A stretch of DNA of 64,000 bases from an uncultured Clostridia bacterium (GCA_947627135.1 CANQUV010000015.1:1-64000), one strand, 5' to 3'; shown: positions 31,606 through 41,800, counted from the stretch's first letter. Notes: a model not told the origin generated them from the letters alone. Numbers and translations: made by a program.

Positions 31606-34600
31606 TTAACTTCTTGTATTGATGTAGAATGCTTCGATTTTGGCCTGTTCGGGGCTCATTCCCTTTTCTTCCATAAGAGCCATCGTCTGCATCATTTTTG
31701 CGTAATCGTTTGGAAGTACCTTTTTGAATTTTGGCAGATATTCTTCAAAGTTATCAAGAATTTGCTGACCTTTTTGTGAGCCAGTTAATTTAACGTGTTC
31801 TTTTATAATATCTTTTAGCTCTGCTACATCATATTTTTCTGTAACACCGCTTACTGTAACAAGCTCTTTGTTCATATTCATATAAAGGTGAGAATCTTCA
31901 TCAAGAACATAAGCAATACCACCGCTCATACCTGCCGCAAAGTTTTTGCCTGTTTTACCCAGAATAACAACTCTACCGCCTGTCATATATTCACAGCCGT
32001 GATCGCCTACACCTTCAACAACAGCAATAGCACCGGAATTTCTAACGCAAAATCTTTCACCTGCAACGCCGCTTATAAAAGCTTTACCGCTTGTTGCCCC
32101 GTAGAGAGCAACATTACCGATAATAATGTTTTCGTCTCTTTTAAACTTTGAACCTTCCGGAGGATAAACTATAAGTTTTCCGCCTGATAAACCTTTGCCG
32201 AAGTAATCGTTGCTGTCACCTTCAAGCTCAAGCGTTAAGCCCTTAGGAATAAACGCACCGAAGCTCTGTCCGCCGGCACCGTTACATTTAACTGTAAAGA
32301 AATCGTCATCAAGAGTATTATCGTTGTAAAGTTTTGTTATTTCAGAACCGAAAATTGTACCAACTGAACGGTCTGTATTTGTAACATCTATTTCAATTTT
32401 CTTCTTTTTCTTATTCTTTAATGCGGCAGACATTTTCTTGAGAATTACCTTTTCATCAACGGTTTTTTCAAGCTCAAAGTCATATACGTCTTTCGGGTTG
32501 AAAATTCTAGGTGCGTCTGTATTAATATAGGGGTTGCTTAAAATGTTAGTCATATCAATATTTCCGCATCTGGTACCCTTTGCATATTCCTTAACTTTAA
32601 GCAAATCGGAACGTCCTACAAGTTCGTCAACAGTTCTTATACCTAATTTAGCCATATACTCACGAAGCTCTTGGGCAATAAAGTGCATAAAGTTTACAAC
32701 ATATTCCGGTTTGCCCTTAAACCTTTTTCTCAATTCCGGGTTCTGAGTAGCAATTCCAACGGGACAAGTATCAAGATTGCATACTCTCATCATTACGCAG
32801 CCCATTGTAACAAGCGGAGCAGTAGCAAAACCAAATTCTTCAGCACCCAGTAATGCTGCAATAACTACATCTCGGCCTGTCATAAGCTTACCGTCAGTTT
32901 CAATAACAACTTTAGAACGAAGTCCGTTCATAATGAGGGTTTGGTGTGTCTCTGCAAGACCAAGTTCCCATGGAAGTCCTGCATTGTAAATGGAGTTTCT
33001 GGGAGCTGCACCTGTACCGCCGTCGTAGCCGGAAATGAGAACTACTCCCGCACCTGCTTTTGCAACACCTGCAGCAACTGTACCAACACCTGCTTCAGAC
33101 ACGAGCTTTACAGAAATTCTTGCATTTTTGTTAGCGTTTTTAAGGTCATAAATAAGCTGAGCCAAGTCCTCAATTGAGTAGATATCGTGATGTGGCGGAG
33201 GAGAGATAAGACCTACGCCTGGAGTTGAATGTCTTGTTTTTGCGATCCACGGATAAACCTTTTTGCCGGGCAGATGACCCCCCTCGCCGGGTTTAGCACC
33301 CTGTGCCATTTTAATCTGAATTTCTTTGGCAGAAACCAAATATTCGGAGGTTACGCCAAATCTTCCTGACGCAACCTGCTTGATAGCAGAACAACGGTTA
33401 AGGCCGTCTTTGCCAATAGTTAAGCGTTCGGTATCTTCTCCGCCTTCGCCAGAATTTGATTTACCGCCGATTGTATTCATGGCAATAGCCATAGTTTCGT
33501 GTGCTTCCTGTGAAATAGAGCCGTACGACATAGCGCCTGTTTTAAATCTATGGCATATTTTTTCAACGCTTTCTACTTCGTCAATTGGAATACCGCCGTC
33601 TTCGGGAAAGTTAAAGTCTAAAAGACTTCTTAAATTCATATTTTGATCTTCTCTGTTAATTGCGGCAGAATACTGCTTAAATAAATCGTAATTACAGGTT
33701 CTCGTGGATTCCTGAAGCAAATGAATTGTTTCGGGATTGTATAGATGTTCCTCTTTTCCGCTGCGCAGCTTATGACTTCCTGCACTTTCAACCTCAAGTA
33801 AAACATTAAGGTCAAGAGGGTCAAAGGCAGAAGCGTGAAGCCTGTGAGAACGCTCACTTATATCATCAAGCGTAATACCGCCTACACGGCTGACTGTATT
33901 TGTAAAGTATTTGTCTATAACTTCTTTTGATATACCGATCGCTTCAAATATCTTTGAACCTAAATAAGACTGTATTGTAGAAATACCCATTTTGGAAGCA
34001 ATTTTAACAATGCCGTGAAGTAGTGAATCGTTATAATCGTTTACTGCGGCATAGTAATCCTTGTCAAGAGCGCCTGTATCAACAAGGTCTCGAATTGTTT
34101 CCTGTGCAAGATATGGGTTGATTGCACAGGCACCGTAGCCTAAAAGTGTTGCAAAATGGTGAACCTCGCAGGGTTCTGCACTTTCAAGTACCATGGATAC
34201 TGAAGTTCTCTTTTTTGTAGAAACAAGGTGCTGCTGCATAGCAGATACAGCAAGAAGTGACGGAATAGCAACGTGGTATTCATCAACACCTCTGTCTGAA
34301 AGAATAATAATGTTTGCACCGTCTTTATATGCTTTGTCTGCAAGAAAGAATAAATGCTCAATTGCCTTTGCGAGATTTGTATTCTTATAATATGTAATTG
34401 GAATAACAGCCGCTTTAAGACCGGGTACATTCATATTTTTAATTTTTAATATATCTGTATTTGTAAGAATAGGATTTTTGATTTTTAAAACATGACAGTT
34501 TTCAGGTTTTTCAACCAGAATGTTACCATCGCTTCCCAAATGAACGCTTGTGTCAGTAACTATTTCTTCTCTGATTGAATCAAAAGGAGGGTTTGTAACC

Positions 34601-36168
34601 TGTGCAAATAACTGCTTAAAATAATTGAATAAGGGACCGTCTGCTTTAGACAGAGGGGGAATAGGTGAGTCTGTACCCATAGCAGAAATAGGCTCGCTGC
34701 CGTTTTTAGCCATCGGTAAAATACTTGTTCTGATTTGCTCATAAGTATAGCCGAATGCTTTTTGCTGTCTTACAAGATGTTCTTTATCAAATTGCGGTAC
34801 ATTTTTGTTGGGGATTTTCAAATCTTTCAGGTAAACAAGATTCTGGTCTAACCATTCACCGTAAGGCTGCCTTGTTGCATAGTAATTTTTTAAGTCTTCA
34901 TCATCAATAAGTTTGCCTTTCTTTGTATCTACAAGAAGCATTTTACCCGGACGCAAACGCTCTTTAACTTTAATTTTTTCAGGGGGAATATCAATACAGC
35001 CAACTTCTGAAGAAAGAATAAGAAAGCCGTCTGTTGTTATGTAATAACGTGAGGGTCTTAATCCGTTTCTGTCAAGAACGGCACCCATTATATCACCGTC
35101 TGAAAAAATAATGGATGCAGGGCCGTCCCATGGTTCCATCATTGTTGCATAGTACTGATAAAAATCTCTCTTTGCAGAAGTAATCGTCTTATTGTTTTTC
35201 CAAGGCTCGGGAATTGTAATCATAACAGCTAACGGCAACGGCATACCTGCCATCATCATAAACTCAAGTGAGTTATCGAGACGGGCAGAGTCTGAACCGT
35301 TAGTATCAACAATAGGGAATACCTTATCTAATTCATTTTCTAAAATCTCGCAGGATATAGATTCTTCACGGGCAAGCATTCTGTCTGCATTACCGGTAAT
35401 GGTGTTGATTTCACCGTTGTGAACGATGATTCTGTTAGGATGAGCTTTTTGCCAGCTTGGATTTGTATTTGTGCTGAAACGGCTGTGAACAGTAGCTATG
35501 GCAGAGGTATATTTTTCGCTTTGTAAATCATAGAAGAACTGCCTTAACTCTTTAACTAAAAACATACCTTTATACACAATAGTTCTGCTTGAAAAAGAGA
35601 CTACATAAGTTTCTTCATTACTTTGCTCAAATACTCTTCTTGCAATATACAGCTTCCTGTCAAATTCAAGACCTTTCTTAACATTAGGGGGTCTTTTAAC
35701 AAAGCCCTGCATAATGCAAGGCATGCTTTCAAGGGCTTTCTGACCGATTACCGAAGGATTTGTTGGAACAGTTCTCCAGCCGAGAAACTCAAGTCCCTCT
35801 TTCTTTGTGATTATTTCAAAAAGCTTCATAGCCTGCAATCTTTTCAATTCATTTTGAGGAAAGAAAAACATACCTATACCGTAGTTTCTTTCTTCACCTA
35901 TATCAAAGCCTAAATCGGCTGTCGCACTTTTAAAAAATTCGTGTGAAATTTGCAGAAGAATACCTACGCCGTCGCCGGTTTTACCTTCTGCGTCCTTACC
36001 TGCACGATGTTCCAAGGTTTCAACAATACTTAAAGCGTTGTCAACTACACGTCGGGATTTAATACCGTTAATATTGACAACAGCACCGATACCGCAATTA
36101 TCATGTTCAAACCTTGGGTCGTAAAGACCTTGCTTTGCAAATGGTTCCTGAGTTCTGAAATTATCCAT
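31606..36168 (-). CDS. gltB: Glutamate synthase, large (alpha) subunit
   Basis: 1520 residues, normal length. The N-terminal class II glutaminase domain begins close to the catalytic Cys in FEHDNCGIGAVV, followed by the central domain, the FMN barrel (KLVSEAGVGTVAAGVAKAGA, SGYDGGTGAAP) and the 3Fe-4S loop CVMMRVCNLDTCPVG. The C-terminal beta-helix repeats (GNVALYGATSGKAF, GVGDHGCEYMTGG) end the protein. It makes two glutamates from glutamine and 2-oxoglutarate. I prefer the ATG at 36168, 12 bases after AAGGAG, over a GTG at 36177. A propeptide must be removed to free the Cys. Confidence 0.96.
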   Translation of the reverse strand: MDNFRTQEPFAKQGLYDPRFEHDNCGIGAVVNINGIKSRRVVDNALSIVETLEHRAGKDAEGKTGDGVGILLQISHEFFKSATADLGFDIGEERNYGIGMFFFPQNELKRLQAMKLFEIITKKEGLEFLGWRTVPTNPSVIGQKALESMPCIMQGFVKRPPNVKKGLEFDRKLYIARRVFEQSNEETYVVSFSSRTIVYKGMFLVKELRQFFYDLQSEKYTSAIATVHSRFSTNTNPSWQKAHPNRIIVHNGEINTITGNADRMLAREESISCEILENELDKVFPIVDTNGSDSARLDNSLEFMMMAGMPLPLAVMITIPEPWKNNKTITSAKRDFYQYYATMMEPWDGPASIIFSDGDIMGAVLDRNGLRPSRYYITTDGFLILSSEVGCIDIPPEKIKVKERLRPGKMLLVDTKKGKLIDDEDLKNYYATRQPYGEWLDQNLVYLKDLKIPNKNVPQFDKEHLVRQQKAFGYTYEQIRTSILPMAKNGSEPISAMGTDSPIPPLSKADGPLFNYFKQLFAQVTNPPFDSIREEIVTDTSVHLGSDGNILVEKPENCHVLKIKNPILTNTDILKIKNMNVPGLKAAVIPITYYKNTNLAKAIEHLFFLADKAYKDGANIIILSDRGVDEYHVAIPSLLAVSAMQQHLVSTKKRTSVSMVLESAEPCEVHHFATLLGYGACAINPYLAQETIRDLVDTGALDKDYYAAVNDYNDSLLHGIVKIASKMGISTIQSYLGSKIFEAIGISKEVIDKYFTNTVSRVGGITLDDISERSHRLHASAFDPLDLNVLLEVESAGSHKLRSGKEEHLYNPETIHLLQESTRTCNYDLFKQYSAAINREDQNMNLRSLLDFNFPEDGGIPIDEVESVEKICHRFKTGAMSYGSISQEAHETMAIAMNTIGGKSNSGEGGEDTERLTIGKDGLNRCSAIKQVASGRFGVTSEYLVSAKEIQIKMAQGAKPGEGGHLPGKKVYPWIAKTRHSTPGVGLISPPPHHDIYSIEDLAQLIYDLKNANKNARISVKLVSEAGVGTVAAGVAKAGAGVVLISGYDGGTGAAPRNSIYNAGLPWELGLAETHQTLIMNGLRSKVVIETDGKLMTGRDVVIAALLGAEEFGFATAPLVTMGCVMMRVCNLDTCPVGIATQNPELRKRFKGKPEYVVNFMHFIAQELREYMAKLGIRTVDELVGRSDLLKVKEYAKGTRCGNIDMTNILSNPYINTDAPRIFNPKDVYDFELEKTVDEKVILKKMSAALKNKKKKKIEIDVTNTDRSVGTIFGSEITKLYNDNTLDDDFFTVKCNGAGGQSFGAFIPKGLTLELEGDSNDYFGKGLSGGKLIVYPPEGSKFKRDENIIIGNVALYGATSGKAFISGVAGERFCVRNSGAIAVVEGVGDHGCEYMTGGRVVILGKTGKNFAAGMSGGIAYVLDEDSHLYMNMNKELVTVSGVTEKYDVAELKDIIKEHVKLTGSQKGQQILDNFEEYLPKFKKVLPNDYAKMMQTMALMEEKGMSPEQAKIEAFYINTRS

Positions 36169-36293
36169 CAGAAGCACCTACTCCTTATTAAACATATTGA
36201 TTGAAAAATTTATCAGCAAATATTTTCAGAAAAAATAATAGGTTTTGCCTTATATTTGCAGAGGCATACAATTATTAATTCAATCTGTTGATA

Positions 36294-36322
36294 ACTCTAC
36301 CATATTGTATATATTTTGTCAA
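36294..36322 (-). promoter_or_regulatory. Promoter of gltBD
   Basis: On the minus strand TTGACA (36317-36322), 17 bases and TAGAGT (36294-36299). Confidence 0.6.
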
Positions 36323-36572
36323 TAACTTTTGCAATAAAAATAATAAAAATTGCAAAATTATTTATAAAAATTTTAAAAACTGAAAATATTGGTTATTTTT
36401 TGCAAGAAACTATTCACAACTTGCATTTTAGTGAATGTTTCAATTGGTTTGCAGTGAAATACATTTTACATAAAAATTATATTCAACAGTTTCTGAAATT
36501 AGATAAAATATATATTAAAAATACATAAATAATAAAAGTTGATCATCTTTATAAAAAATTTAAAATATTTTC

Positions 36573-36601
36573 TTCACAAAATTACTGTTTATTGATATAA
36601 T
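36573..36601 (+). promoter_or_regulatory. Promoter of the PPTase gene
   Basis: TTCACA (36573-36578), 17 bases, TATAAT (36596-36601). Confidence 0.6.
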
Positions 36602-36626
36602 GATTTGTAATGAAGGCGGATTTAGT

Positions 36627-37301
36627 ATGAATTATGTATATTTGTTAAATACAGATAAATTAAATAATAAAAAACTGTTTTCAAAATATTATACGGAAAT
36701 GTCTGAATACAGAAAGAATAAAATTAATAAAATGAAAATGCAAAAAGATAAAAACTTATCTTTAGGCGTCGGAATTTTAATAAATAATTTTCTTAAACCT
36801 TTAGAATTAAGAGAAAAAGATATACTGTATGTAGAAAAATGTAACGGTAAACCTTTTTTTAAAAATTTGCCTGAAGTTTTTTTTAATGCATCACATTCAG
36901 GCAACTGTGCAGTATGTTCTTTTTCAGATGAAGAAATAGGCTGTGATGTTGAAAAATCAGATAGGGCAAATACAGAAATTGCAAAGCGATTTTTTGTTCG
37001 AACAGAATGTGATTACATTTTTTCGGCAAAAACGGAAAAAGAAATGTCGGAAAGATTTTTCAGGTTGTGGACCTTAAAAGAAAGCTATTTAAAATTATCC
37101 GGAAAAGGGTTGCAGGGGGGACTTGATTCCTTTGAAATTATCTTTGATAAAAGTTTTAATAATGGTATTGCGGTAAAAGAAAAGTCTGAATTTAAAAAAG
37201 TTTATTTTAAGGAATATAAGTATTTAGATTACTATATTTCAGTATGTTCAAGAAGTTCTGTGTTTTCTGATAATTTAATTATTATGGAATTATGGATTTA
37301 A
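36627..37301 (+). CDS. Sfp-type 4'-phosphopantetheinyl transferase
   Basis: 224 residues. FFNASHSGNCAVCSFSDEEIGCDVEKSDR contains the Mg-binding Asp, and FRLWTLKESYLKLSGKGLQGG is the second family motif with the catalytic Glu and Lys. It transfers phosphopantetheine from CoA to a carrier protein. The Sfp type usually serves secondary-metabolite carriers but can serve fatty-acid ACP. The ATG at 36627 follows AAGGCGG; an earlier ATG at 36600 overlaps the promoter. No carrier protein is encoded in this window; the FabF/adenylation operon at 45-50 kb is a conceivable partner. Confidence 0.9.
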   Translation: MNYVYLLNTDKLNNKKLFSKYYTEMSEYRKNKINKMKMQKDKNLSLGVGILINNFLKPLELREKDILYVEKCNGKPFFKNLPEVFFNASHSGNCAVCSFSDEEIGCDVEKSDRANTEIAKRFFVRTECDYIFSAKTEKEMSERFFRLWTLKESYLKLSGKGLQGGLDSFEIIFDKSFNNGIAVKEKSEFKKVYFKEYKYLDYYISVCSRSSVFSDNLIIMELWI

Positions 37302-37338
37302 AAAATTAAATTTTTACTAATTTTTTTGGAGGAATAAT

Positions 37339-37689
37339 ATGTTGTTTTTAGAATATCCGAAATGTACAACTTGTAAAAAAGCAAAGGCATGGCTTGATGC
37401 TAATAAAATAAAATATGAAGACAGAAATATTAAGGAACACAATCCTAAATATGAAGAATTGAAAGAATGGTATAAAAAAAGCAATCTTCCTTTAAAAAAA
37501 TTTTTTAATACAAGCGGATTAATATATAAGTCTATGAATTTAAAGGACAAGCTTCCTAAAATGTCTGAAGAAGAACAGTTAAAGCTTCTTGCAACAGACG
37601 GCATGCTTGTTAAAAGACCAATAATAATTACTGAAAATGAAGTATTAACAGGCTTTAAAGAATCAGAATGGCAATCAATTTTCAAATAA
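37339..37689 (+). CDS. ArsC/Spx-family thioredoxin-fold protein
   Basis: 116 residues. It starts MLFLEYPKCTTCKKAKAWLD with a CXXC motif and contains RNIKEHNP, FFNTSGLIYKSM, LKLLATDGMLVKRPI and the closing VLTGFKESEW, the complete ArsC/Spx/YffB pattern. The CTTC and the FNTSG segment match the clostridial arsenate-reductase-like group rather than a regulatory Spx. It may reduce a thiol-linked substrate; activity on arsenate is unproven. The start follows GGAGG. Confidence 0.9.
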   Translation: MLFLEYPKCTTCKKAKAWLDANKIKYEDRNIKEHNPKYEELKEWYKKSNLPLKKFFNTSGLIYKSMNLKDKLPKMSEEEQLKLLATDGMLVKRPIIITENEVLTGFKESEWQSIFK

Positions 37690-37876
37690 GGTAAATGTAT
37701 GAAAGAAAAAGAAAAGTGATTGAAATAAATTTTTTAAATTGTAAGATCTGAAATATAAAACATTTAATGTAATGGTGGTTTAATTAAGAAAACAATTGTT
37801 ATTTTTTTATGGAATTAATTAAAAATTCTATAAATTTATGTTTTATAATATTTTATTTATTACTGGAGTTTATTTG

Positions 37877-37905
37877 TTGACAATTAACATTGAATATGAT
37901 ATAAT
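37877..37905 (+). promoter_or_regulatory. Promoter of tRNA-Gln
   Basis: Consensus TTGACA (37877-37882), 17 bases, TATAAT (37900-37905), 24 bases before the tRNA. The DNA between 37690 and here has no gene. Confidence 0.85.
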
Positions 37906-37928
37906 TCGAATGTTGCAATTTTCAATAT

Positions 37929-38003
37929 TGGGCTGTCGCCAAGCGGTAAGGCAACGGACTTTGACTCCGTCATCCGTGAGTTCGAATCTCGCCAGCCCAG
38001 CCA
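37929..38003 (+). tRNA. tRNA-Gln (anticodon TTG)
   Basis: Acceptor TGGGCTG pairs with CAGCCCA; anticodon loop CTTTGAC gives TTG; T-arm GTGAG-TTCGAAT-CTCGC. CCA is encoded. Confidence 0.96.
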
Positions 38004-38005
38004 GT

Positions 38006-38040
38006 AAAAAAGGCTTAGCATTAATGCTAAGCCTTTTTTA
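38006..38040 (+). terminator. Terminator of tRNA-Gln
   Basis: AAAAAGGCTTAGCA and TGCTAAGCCTTTTT arms with a T run. Confidence 0.9.
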
Positions 38041-38144
38041 TATGATTTGTTTTAAACGAATATATAGATTTAAAGAATTTTAAATATTTATACAATTTTG
38101 AAAACAAAAATATTATTCAATCACATCAACAGGTCGAAAATATT

Positions 38145-38822
38145 TTATAAACCATATTTTATTTTAACTCTGTCAAGTTTTTTACCTATCGGTTTTAAAA
38201 GAATAAGCAGGAAAATTAAATTTGATACTGAATATATTATTGTAATTGGAGCAGAAGTTGCGCAAGAAGCTAAAAATCTTGTTAAATTAAAATAACCGTC
38301 TGACCACAAAGTTGTCCATAAATCCATAATAAAAGAATAAATTACTCCGGATGCCAGCGAATATATTATCATAATAACTTTTCTTCTTAAAATCTGATTG
38401 CTTAAAAGACCGGCAATAAATCCTACGATTCCCCAAGCAAACATTTGAAAAGGAGTCCATGGTCCCTGACCGAAATAAAAATTAGAAATAACGGCAGATA
38501 ATGAACCTGTAAGAAAACCTGCCTCACCGCCGAAATATACAGCAGTAATTATAACAATAGCAGTAACAGGCTTAAAAAACGGTATAGGGGAGAATATAAA
38601 TCTTCCTGCAACGGAAAGAGCAGTCATAATTGCAATAATAACAAGTGTTCTTACAGAAGTTTTTCTATTTTCAAAAGAAATAAAAAAGGGTATGCAGGCA
38701 AATATAACAAGTAAAATTGAAATGACAGCATAACTTTTTTCCGGGAATAAAAAGCTTCCCAATAATATAAGTGCAGGAACAGCGCCAAGTATTAATATGT
38801 ATCTGAAAGTTCTTTTAAGCAT
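38145..38822 (-). CDS. ECF transporter S component, probable cobalamin/corrinoid binder (CbrT-like role)
   Basis: 225 residues with about six or seven membrane helices (ILILGAVPALILLGSFLF, AVISILLVIFACIPFFI, TAIVIITAVYFGGEAGFLTGSL, MFAWGIVGFIAGLL, IIYSLASGVIYSFI, IYSVSNLIFLLILL). FIFSPIPFFKPVTAIVIIT and SNFYFGQGPWTPFQMFAWG are seen in S components. It is the last gene of the riboswitch-led operon, overlapping the ATPase gene by eight bases, so cobalamin or a precursor is the predicted ligand (inference from the riboswitch). It acts in the cytoplasmic membrane. Confidence 0.82.
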   Translation of the reverse strand: MLKRTFRYILILGAVPALILLGSFLFPEKSYAVISILLVIFACIPFFISFENRKTSVRTLVIIAIMTALSVAGRFIFSPIPFFKPVTAIVIITAVYFGGEAGFLTGSLSAVISNFYFGQGPWTPFQMFAWGIVGFIAGLLSNQILRRKVIMIIYSLASGVIYSFIMDLWTTLWSDGYFNLTRFLASCATSAPITIIYSVSNLIFLLILLKPIGKKLDRVKIKYGL

Positions 38823-40449
38823 TTTTCTCTCCGTTCAAATTACAAAGTTTAATAATATCTTCAATAAGTACTGCATTTTCATAAAAACCCCGGCTCATTT
38901 TATTTGCAGAAGTAGTATAAAAGCCATTATTTCCAAAAAATTCTTTTGAAGAATTTTCAGAAATAATATTACCGTTAAATAAAAGTCCGCATCTGTCGGA
39001 TACAGAGCAAGCAAATTCAGTATCGTGAGTAACAATAATGATTGTTACTCCGTTTTTTTGCAGATTTTTAAGAATTTTTTTAAGCTCATTTTTTGCAAAT
39101 GGGTCTATACCTTTTGTTGGCTCATCCAAAATCATAACAGATGGACTAAATAACATCAACTTTGCAATAGCAGCTTTTTGAATTTCTCCTCCGCTTAAAT
39201 CATACGGATGATTATAAAGTAAATGTTCAATACCGAATATTTTGGAAATTTCACCAATTTTATCTCTGTTGTCAGATAACTCAAAATCGTTAATTACACA
39301 TTCTTTAACAAACAGAATTAATGGATTTTGAGGAAGATACATAATATTTTCATTTTTTGATAATTTAATTTTACCGTGATATGATTTTAAAATTCCGCTT
39401 ATAATTTTTACAGCAGTGGATTTACCGCTTCCGTTAGCACCTAAAAGAGTATAAATTTCACCTTTATTTACAATTAAATTAAAATCTTTCAGTATATCAT
39501 TACCGTTTTTTTCATATCTAAAATAGATGTTTTTAAGAGAAATAACAACATTTTTGTTTTTGATAACATGAGTAATTTTCTTTTCTTCATCTAATTTTTT
39601 TATATTGTTATTAAAAGTTTCTTTAAGAAATTTTCTTCCTTGATTTATATTAAGAGGAACATTATTGCAATAGTTTCTATTTAAAATATTATATACTCTC
39701 AAGGAAACAGGAAAAGCATCGAGTATAGGGTGATTTTCATCATAATTTTTAAGATCGACTGAGATCTTGTCAGGAGTATTATAAGCACAAACTTTTCCAT
39801 TATCAAGAACTGCAACCTTGTTTGCAAAGTCAAAAATTTCTTCAAAATTATGCTCTGAAATTATAACGGTAATACCAAAATCTCTATTAAGTTTTTTTAG
39901 AATATTCAAAAAATTTTCAGCAGATAAAGGGTCAAGCTGGCTTGTTGGTTCATCAAGAATTAGAACCTCCGGCTGTAATGTCAAAACAGAAGCCAAGTTT
40001 AAAAGCTGTTTCTGACCACCGGACAGGCTGTTTGTATCATTATTAAACACATTTGATAGTCCGAAAAAACTTGCCATTTCACCTGATTTAAGCCTTATTT
40101 TTTCTCTATCATAAGCCAAATTTTCCATAGCAAAGGATAGCTCGTGATATACCTTATCGGTTACAATTTGACTGTCGGGATTCTGCATAACAAAGCCTAT
40201 TTTTTCTGCGCTTTCTTTTTTAGATAATTCTATTAGGTTTTTTCTGTTAAATATTATTTCCCCGGAAATAGAACCTGCGGGAGTAAGCTGTGGCTTAAGC
40301 ATTTTTAAAAAAGTCGATTTACCTGAACCAGATTTACCGCACAGTAAAACAAAGTCGCCTTGTTCAATGGTCAGGCTGATATTATTCAATGCTTTTTTAG
40401 AGGATTTAGGATAGCTGAAACTCAAATTTTTGATATTGAATACTTCCAT
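38815..40449 (-). CDS. ECF transporter double ATPase (EcfA-EcfA' fusion)
   Basis: 544 residues with two ABC domains in tandem. First: Walker A LLCGKSGSGKST, signature SLSGGQKQLLNL, Walker B VLILDEPTSQLDP. Second, from about residue 305: LLGANGSGKST, DLSGGEIQKAA, VMILDEPTKGIDP. The two domains replace separate EcfA1 and EcfA2. It powers uptake with EcfT. Its start (behind AAGGAGG) overlaps the ecfT end by 28 bases and its end overlaps the S component, so all three are translationally coupled. Confidence 0.93.
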   Translation of the reverse strand: MEVFNIKNLSFSYPKSSKKALNNISLTIEQGDFVLLCGKSGSGKSTFLKMLKPQLTPAGSISGEIIFNRKNLIELSKKESAEKIGFVMQNPDSQIVTDKVYHELSFAMENLAYDREKIRLKSGEMASFFGLSNVFNNDTNSLSGGQKQLLNLASVLTLQPEVLILDEPTSQLDPLSAENFLNILKKLNRDFGITVIISEHNFEEIFDFANKVAVLDNGKVCAYNTPDKISVDLKNYDENHPILDAFPVSLRVYNILNRNYCNNVPLNINQGRKFLKETFNNNIKKLDEEKKITHVIKNKNVVISLKNIYFRYEKNGNDILKDFNLIVNKGEIYTLLGANGSGKSTAVKIISGILKSYHGKIKLSKNENIMYLPQNPLILFVKECVINDFELSDNRDKIGEISKIFGIEHLLYNHPYDLSGGEIQKAAIAKLMLFSPSVMILDEPTKGIDPFAKNELKKILKNLQKNGVTIIIVTHDTEFACSVSDRCGLLFNGNIISENSSKEFFGNNGFYTTSANKMSRGFYENAVLIEDIIKLCNLNGEKNA

Positions 40450-41285
40450 TTTAAATCCTCCTTAATTTCATACATTCCAGGCAAAAAACACAATGCGGCA
40501 AAAGCTAAATAAGAGATAAAAGTGATTAAATCTAAATTTGAAAAAATTATAACAGGATAATAAGAAACTTTTGAAGCGCCTGTAACAATTGCTATATAAG
40601 TTAAAATAATTAAAATAAGAATACTTACTAATAGTATAAAATCGTCTGTTTTAAATCTAAATCTGCCGTAGTTGGTAACTTTGCCTGTTGAATGGCCTCT
40701 TGCAGACATTGAGTCGGCAGTATCAACAGAGGTTTCAAGACTGTGAGTAACAACTGCGGAAAAACAGCTTATATACATTTTAAATTTTGATTTTTTATAC
40801 AATTTTTTTTGTATTGCCAATACTTCATTAAAGTACCTTGAAAAGTTAGGAATAAAATGTAAAGCCATAGAAAATATAAGGCTGATTTTAGGACTTATTT
40901 TACCAAAGAGAAATAAAATTTTCTCCGAATTAAAGATAATGTTAAAAGACTTGAACCAGAATATTACACATAAAATCATTAATCCCAGTATTGCTCCGTA
41001 AATCAGAGTTTCAAAAGTAAAAGCATTGTTGTTTATGAAAAAAAGTGGAGTAGCTCCATTATGTGAAAACAAGGGATTTAATATCATAATAAGAATGGAA
41101 AATGGTATGTATTTTAAAAAACTGATTATTGAGATTTTAACTGTATTTAAAACACATAAAAATAAAAAACTTCCTGTCATTGATATTAAAAGATAAACAG
41201 GGCTTTGTGTAAACATAGATACAGAAAAAACTGCTATAAAATAAATAAATATCACAACAGGATGAAAATTAGAAAAAGCTTTCAT
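40422..41285 (-). CDS. ECF transporter transmembrane (T) component
   Basis: 287 residues. Membrane helices fill the first 120 residues and the end. The coupling region has ALHFIPNFSRYFNEVLAIQKKL and the Ala-Arg-Gly motif in DSMSARGHSTGKV, which contacts the ATPases. It links the S component to ATP hydrolysis. It lies 5 bases after the DUF4430 lipoprotein stop. A dedicated T subunit inside the operon means this transporter need not share a housekeeping ECF module. Confidence 0.9.
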   Translation of the reverse strand: MKAFSNFHPVVIFIYFIAVFSVSMFTQSPVYLLISMTGSFLFLCVLNTVKISIISFLKYIPFSILIMILNPLFSHNGATPLFFINNNAFTFETLIYGAILGLMILCVIFWFKSFNIIFNSEKILFLFGKISPKISLIFSMALHFIPNFSRYFNEVLAIQKKLYKKSKFKMYISCFSAVVTHSLETSVDTADSMSARGHSTGKVTNYGRFRFKTDDFILLVSILILIILTYIAIVTGASKVSYYPVIIFSNLDLITFISYLAFAALCFLPGMYEIKEDLKWKYSISKI

Positions 41286-41290
41286 AGTTT

Positions 41291-41800
41291 TTATTCTCCG
41301 GTATATGCGTTGCCTATATCTGAACCTAAATCACATGTATAACGCCATTCTACGGTATCATTTGGTTTGATATATGTACTGTTTGCACCAACATCAGAAA
41401 ATTCACCGTTTATACTTACCATCCAGCCTGAAAGGTCACCGCAGTCAAATTCGTATAAATAAGATATACCTCTTACATAAACGCTTGAACCTTCGCCGTT
41501 ATAGTCGATCATAATTTTATCCTTTTTTGCAGCCTTGGTAAGAACGGTAAATGCTGTGTCGCCGTTTTCATATTCAACGACAGTATCTATAATAATTCCA
41601 TCCTGTGGAATATAATTACTGTTTTCAAGTTCTTTTGGCAAAGAGGATAAAGCGGTAATACAGTCAACTTTAACATTGACTGTATCGGTACTTATGGTTT
41701 CTTCAGTTTGATAATAGTCGTCAACATTTTTAATTGAACATGCGCAAAATGATGTAATTAAATACAGGAAAAGAATAATTAAGGTTATTTGTTTTTTCAT
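41291..41800 (-). CDS. DUF4430 lipoprotein (transcobalamin beta-domain-like)
   Basis: 169 residues from the ATG at 41800. The signal (ITLIILFLYLITSFCAC) ends in a lipobox-like site with the lipid Cys at about residue 21. The DUF4430 domain shows VEYENGDTAFTVLTKAAKK, SYLYEFDCGDLSGWMVSING and the closing WRYTCDLGSDIG. DUF4430 is related to the C-terminal beta domain of vertebrate intrinsic factor/transcobalamin. It probably sits on the membrane face and hands ligand to the ECF S component (inference). Its start lies two bases after the barrel gene stop. Confidence 0.85.
   Translation of the reverse strand: MKKQITLIILFLYLITSFCACSIKNVDDYYQTEETISTDTVNVKVDCITALSSLPKELENSNYIPQDGIIIDTVVEYENGDTAFTVLTKAAKKDKIMIDYNGEGSSVYVRGISYLYEFDCGDLSGWMVSINGEFSDVGANSTYIKPNDTVEWRYTCDLGSDIGNAYTGE

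Larger units (their letters stand above)
36169..36626. other. Divergent intergenic region between gltB and the PPTase gene
   Basis: Very AT-rich. It holds the gltB promoter (36294-36322) with a leader of about 120 bases in which I see no known riboswitch, and a forward promoter for the PPTase gene at 36573-36601. No convincing gene between them. Confidence 0.6.

Noticed and set aside
36316..36528. 70-codon frame between gltB and the PPTase gene
   Set aside because: Low-complexity Ile/Lys/Phe composition, no ribosome site, and it overlaps the gltB promoter.
37838..38083. Coding frame across tRNA-Gln
   Set aside because: It runs through a clear tRNA with its own promoter and terminator.
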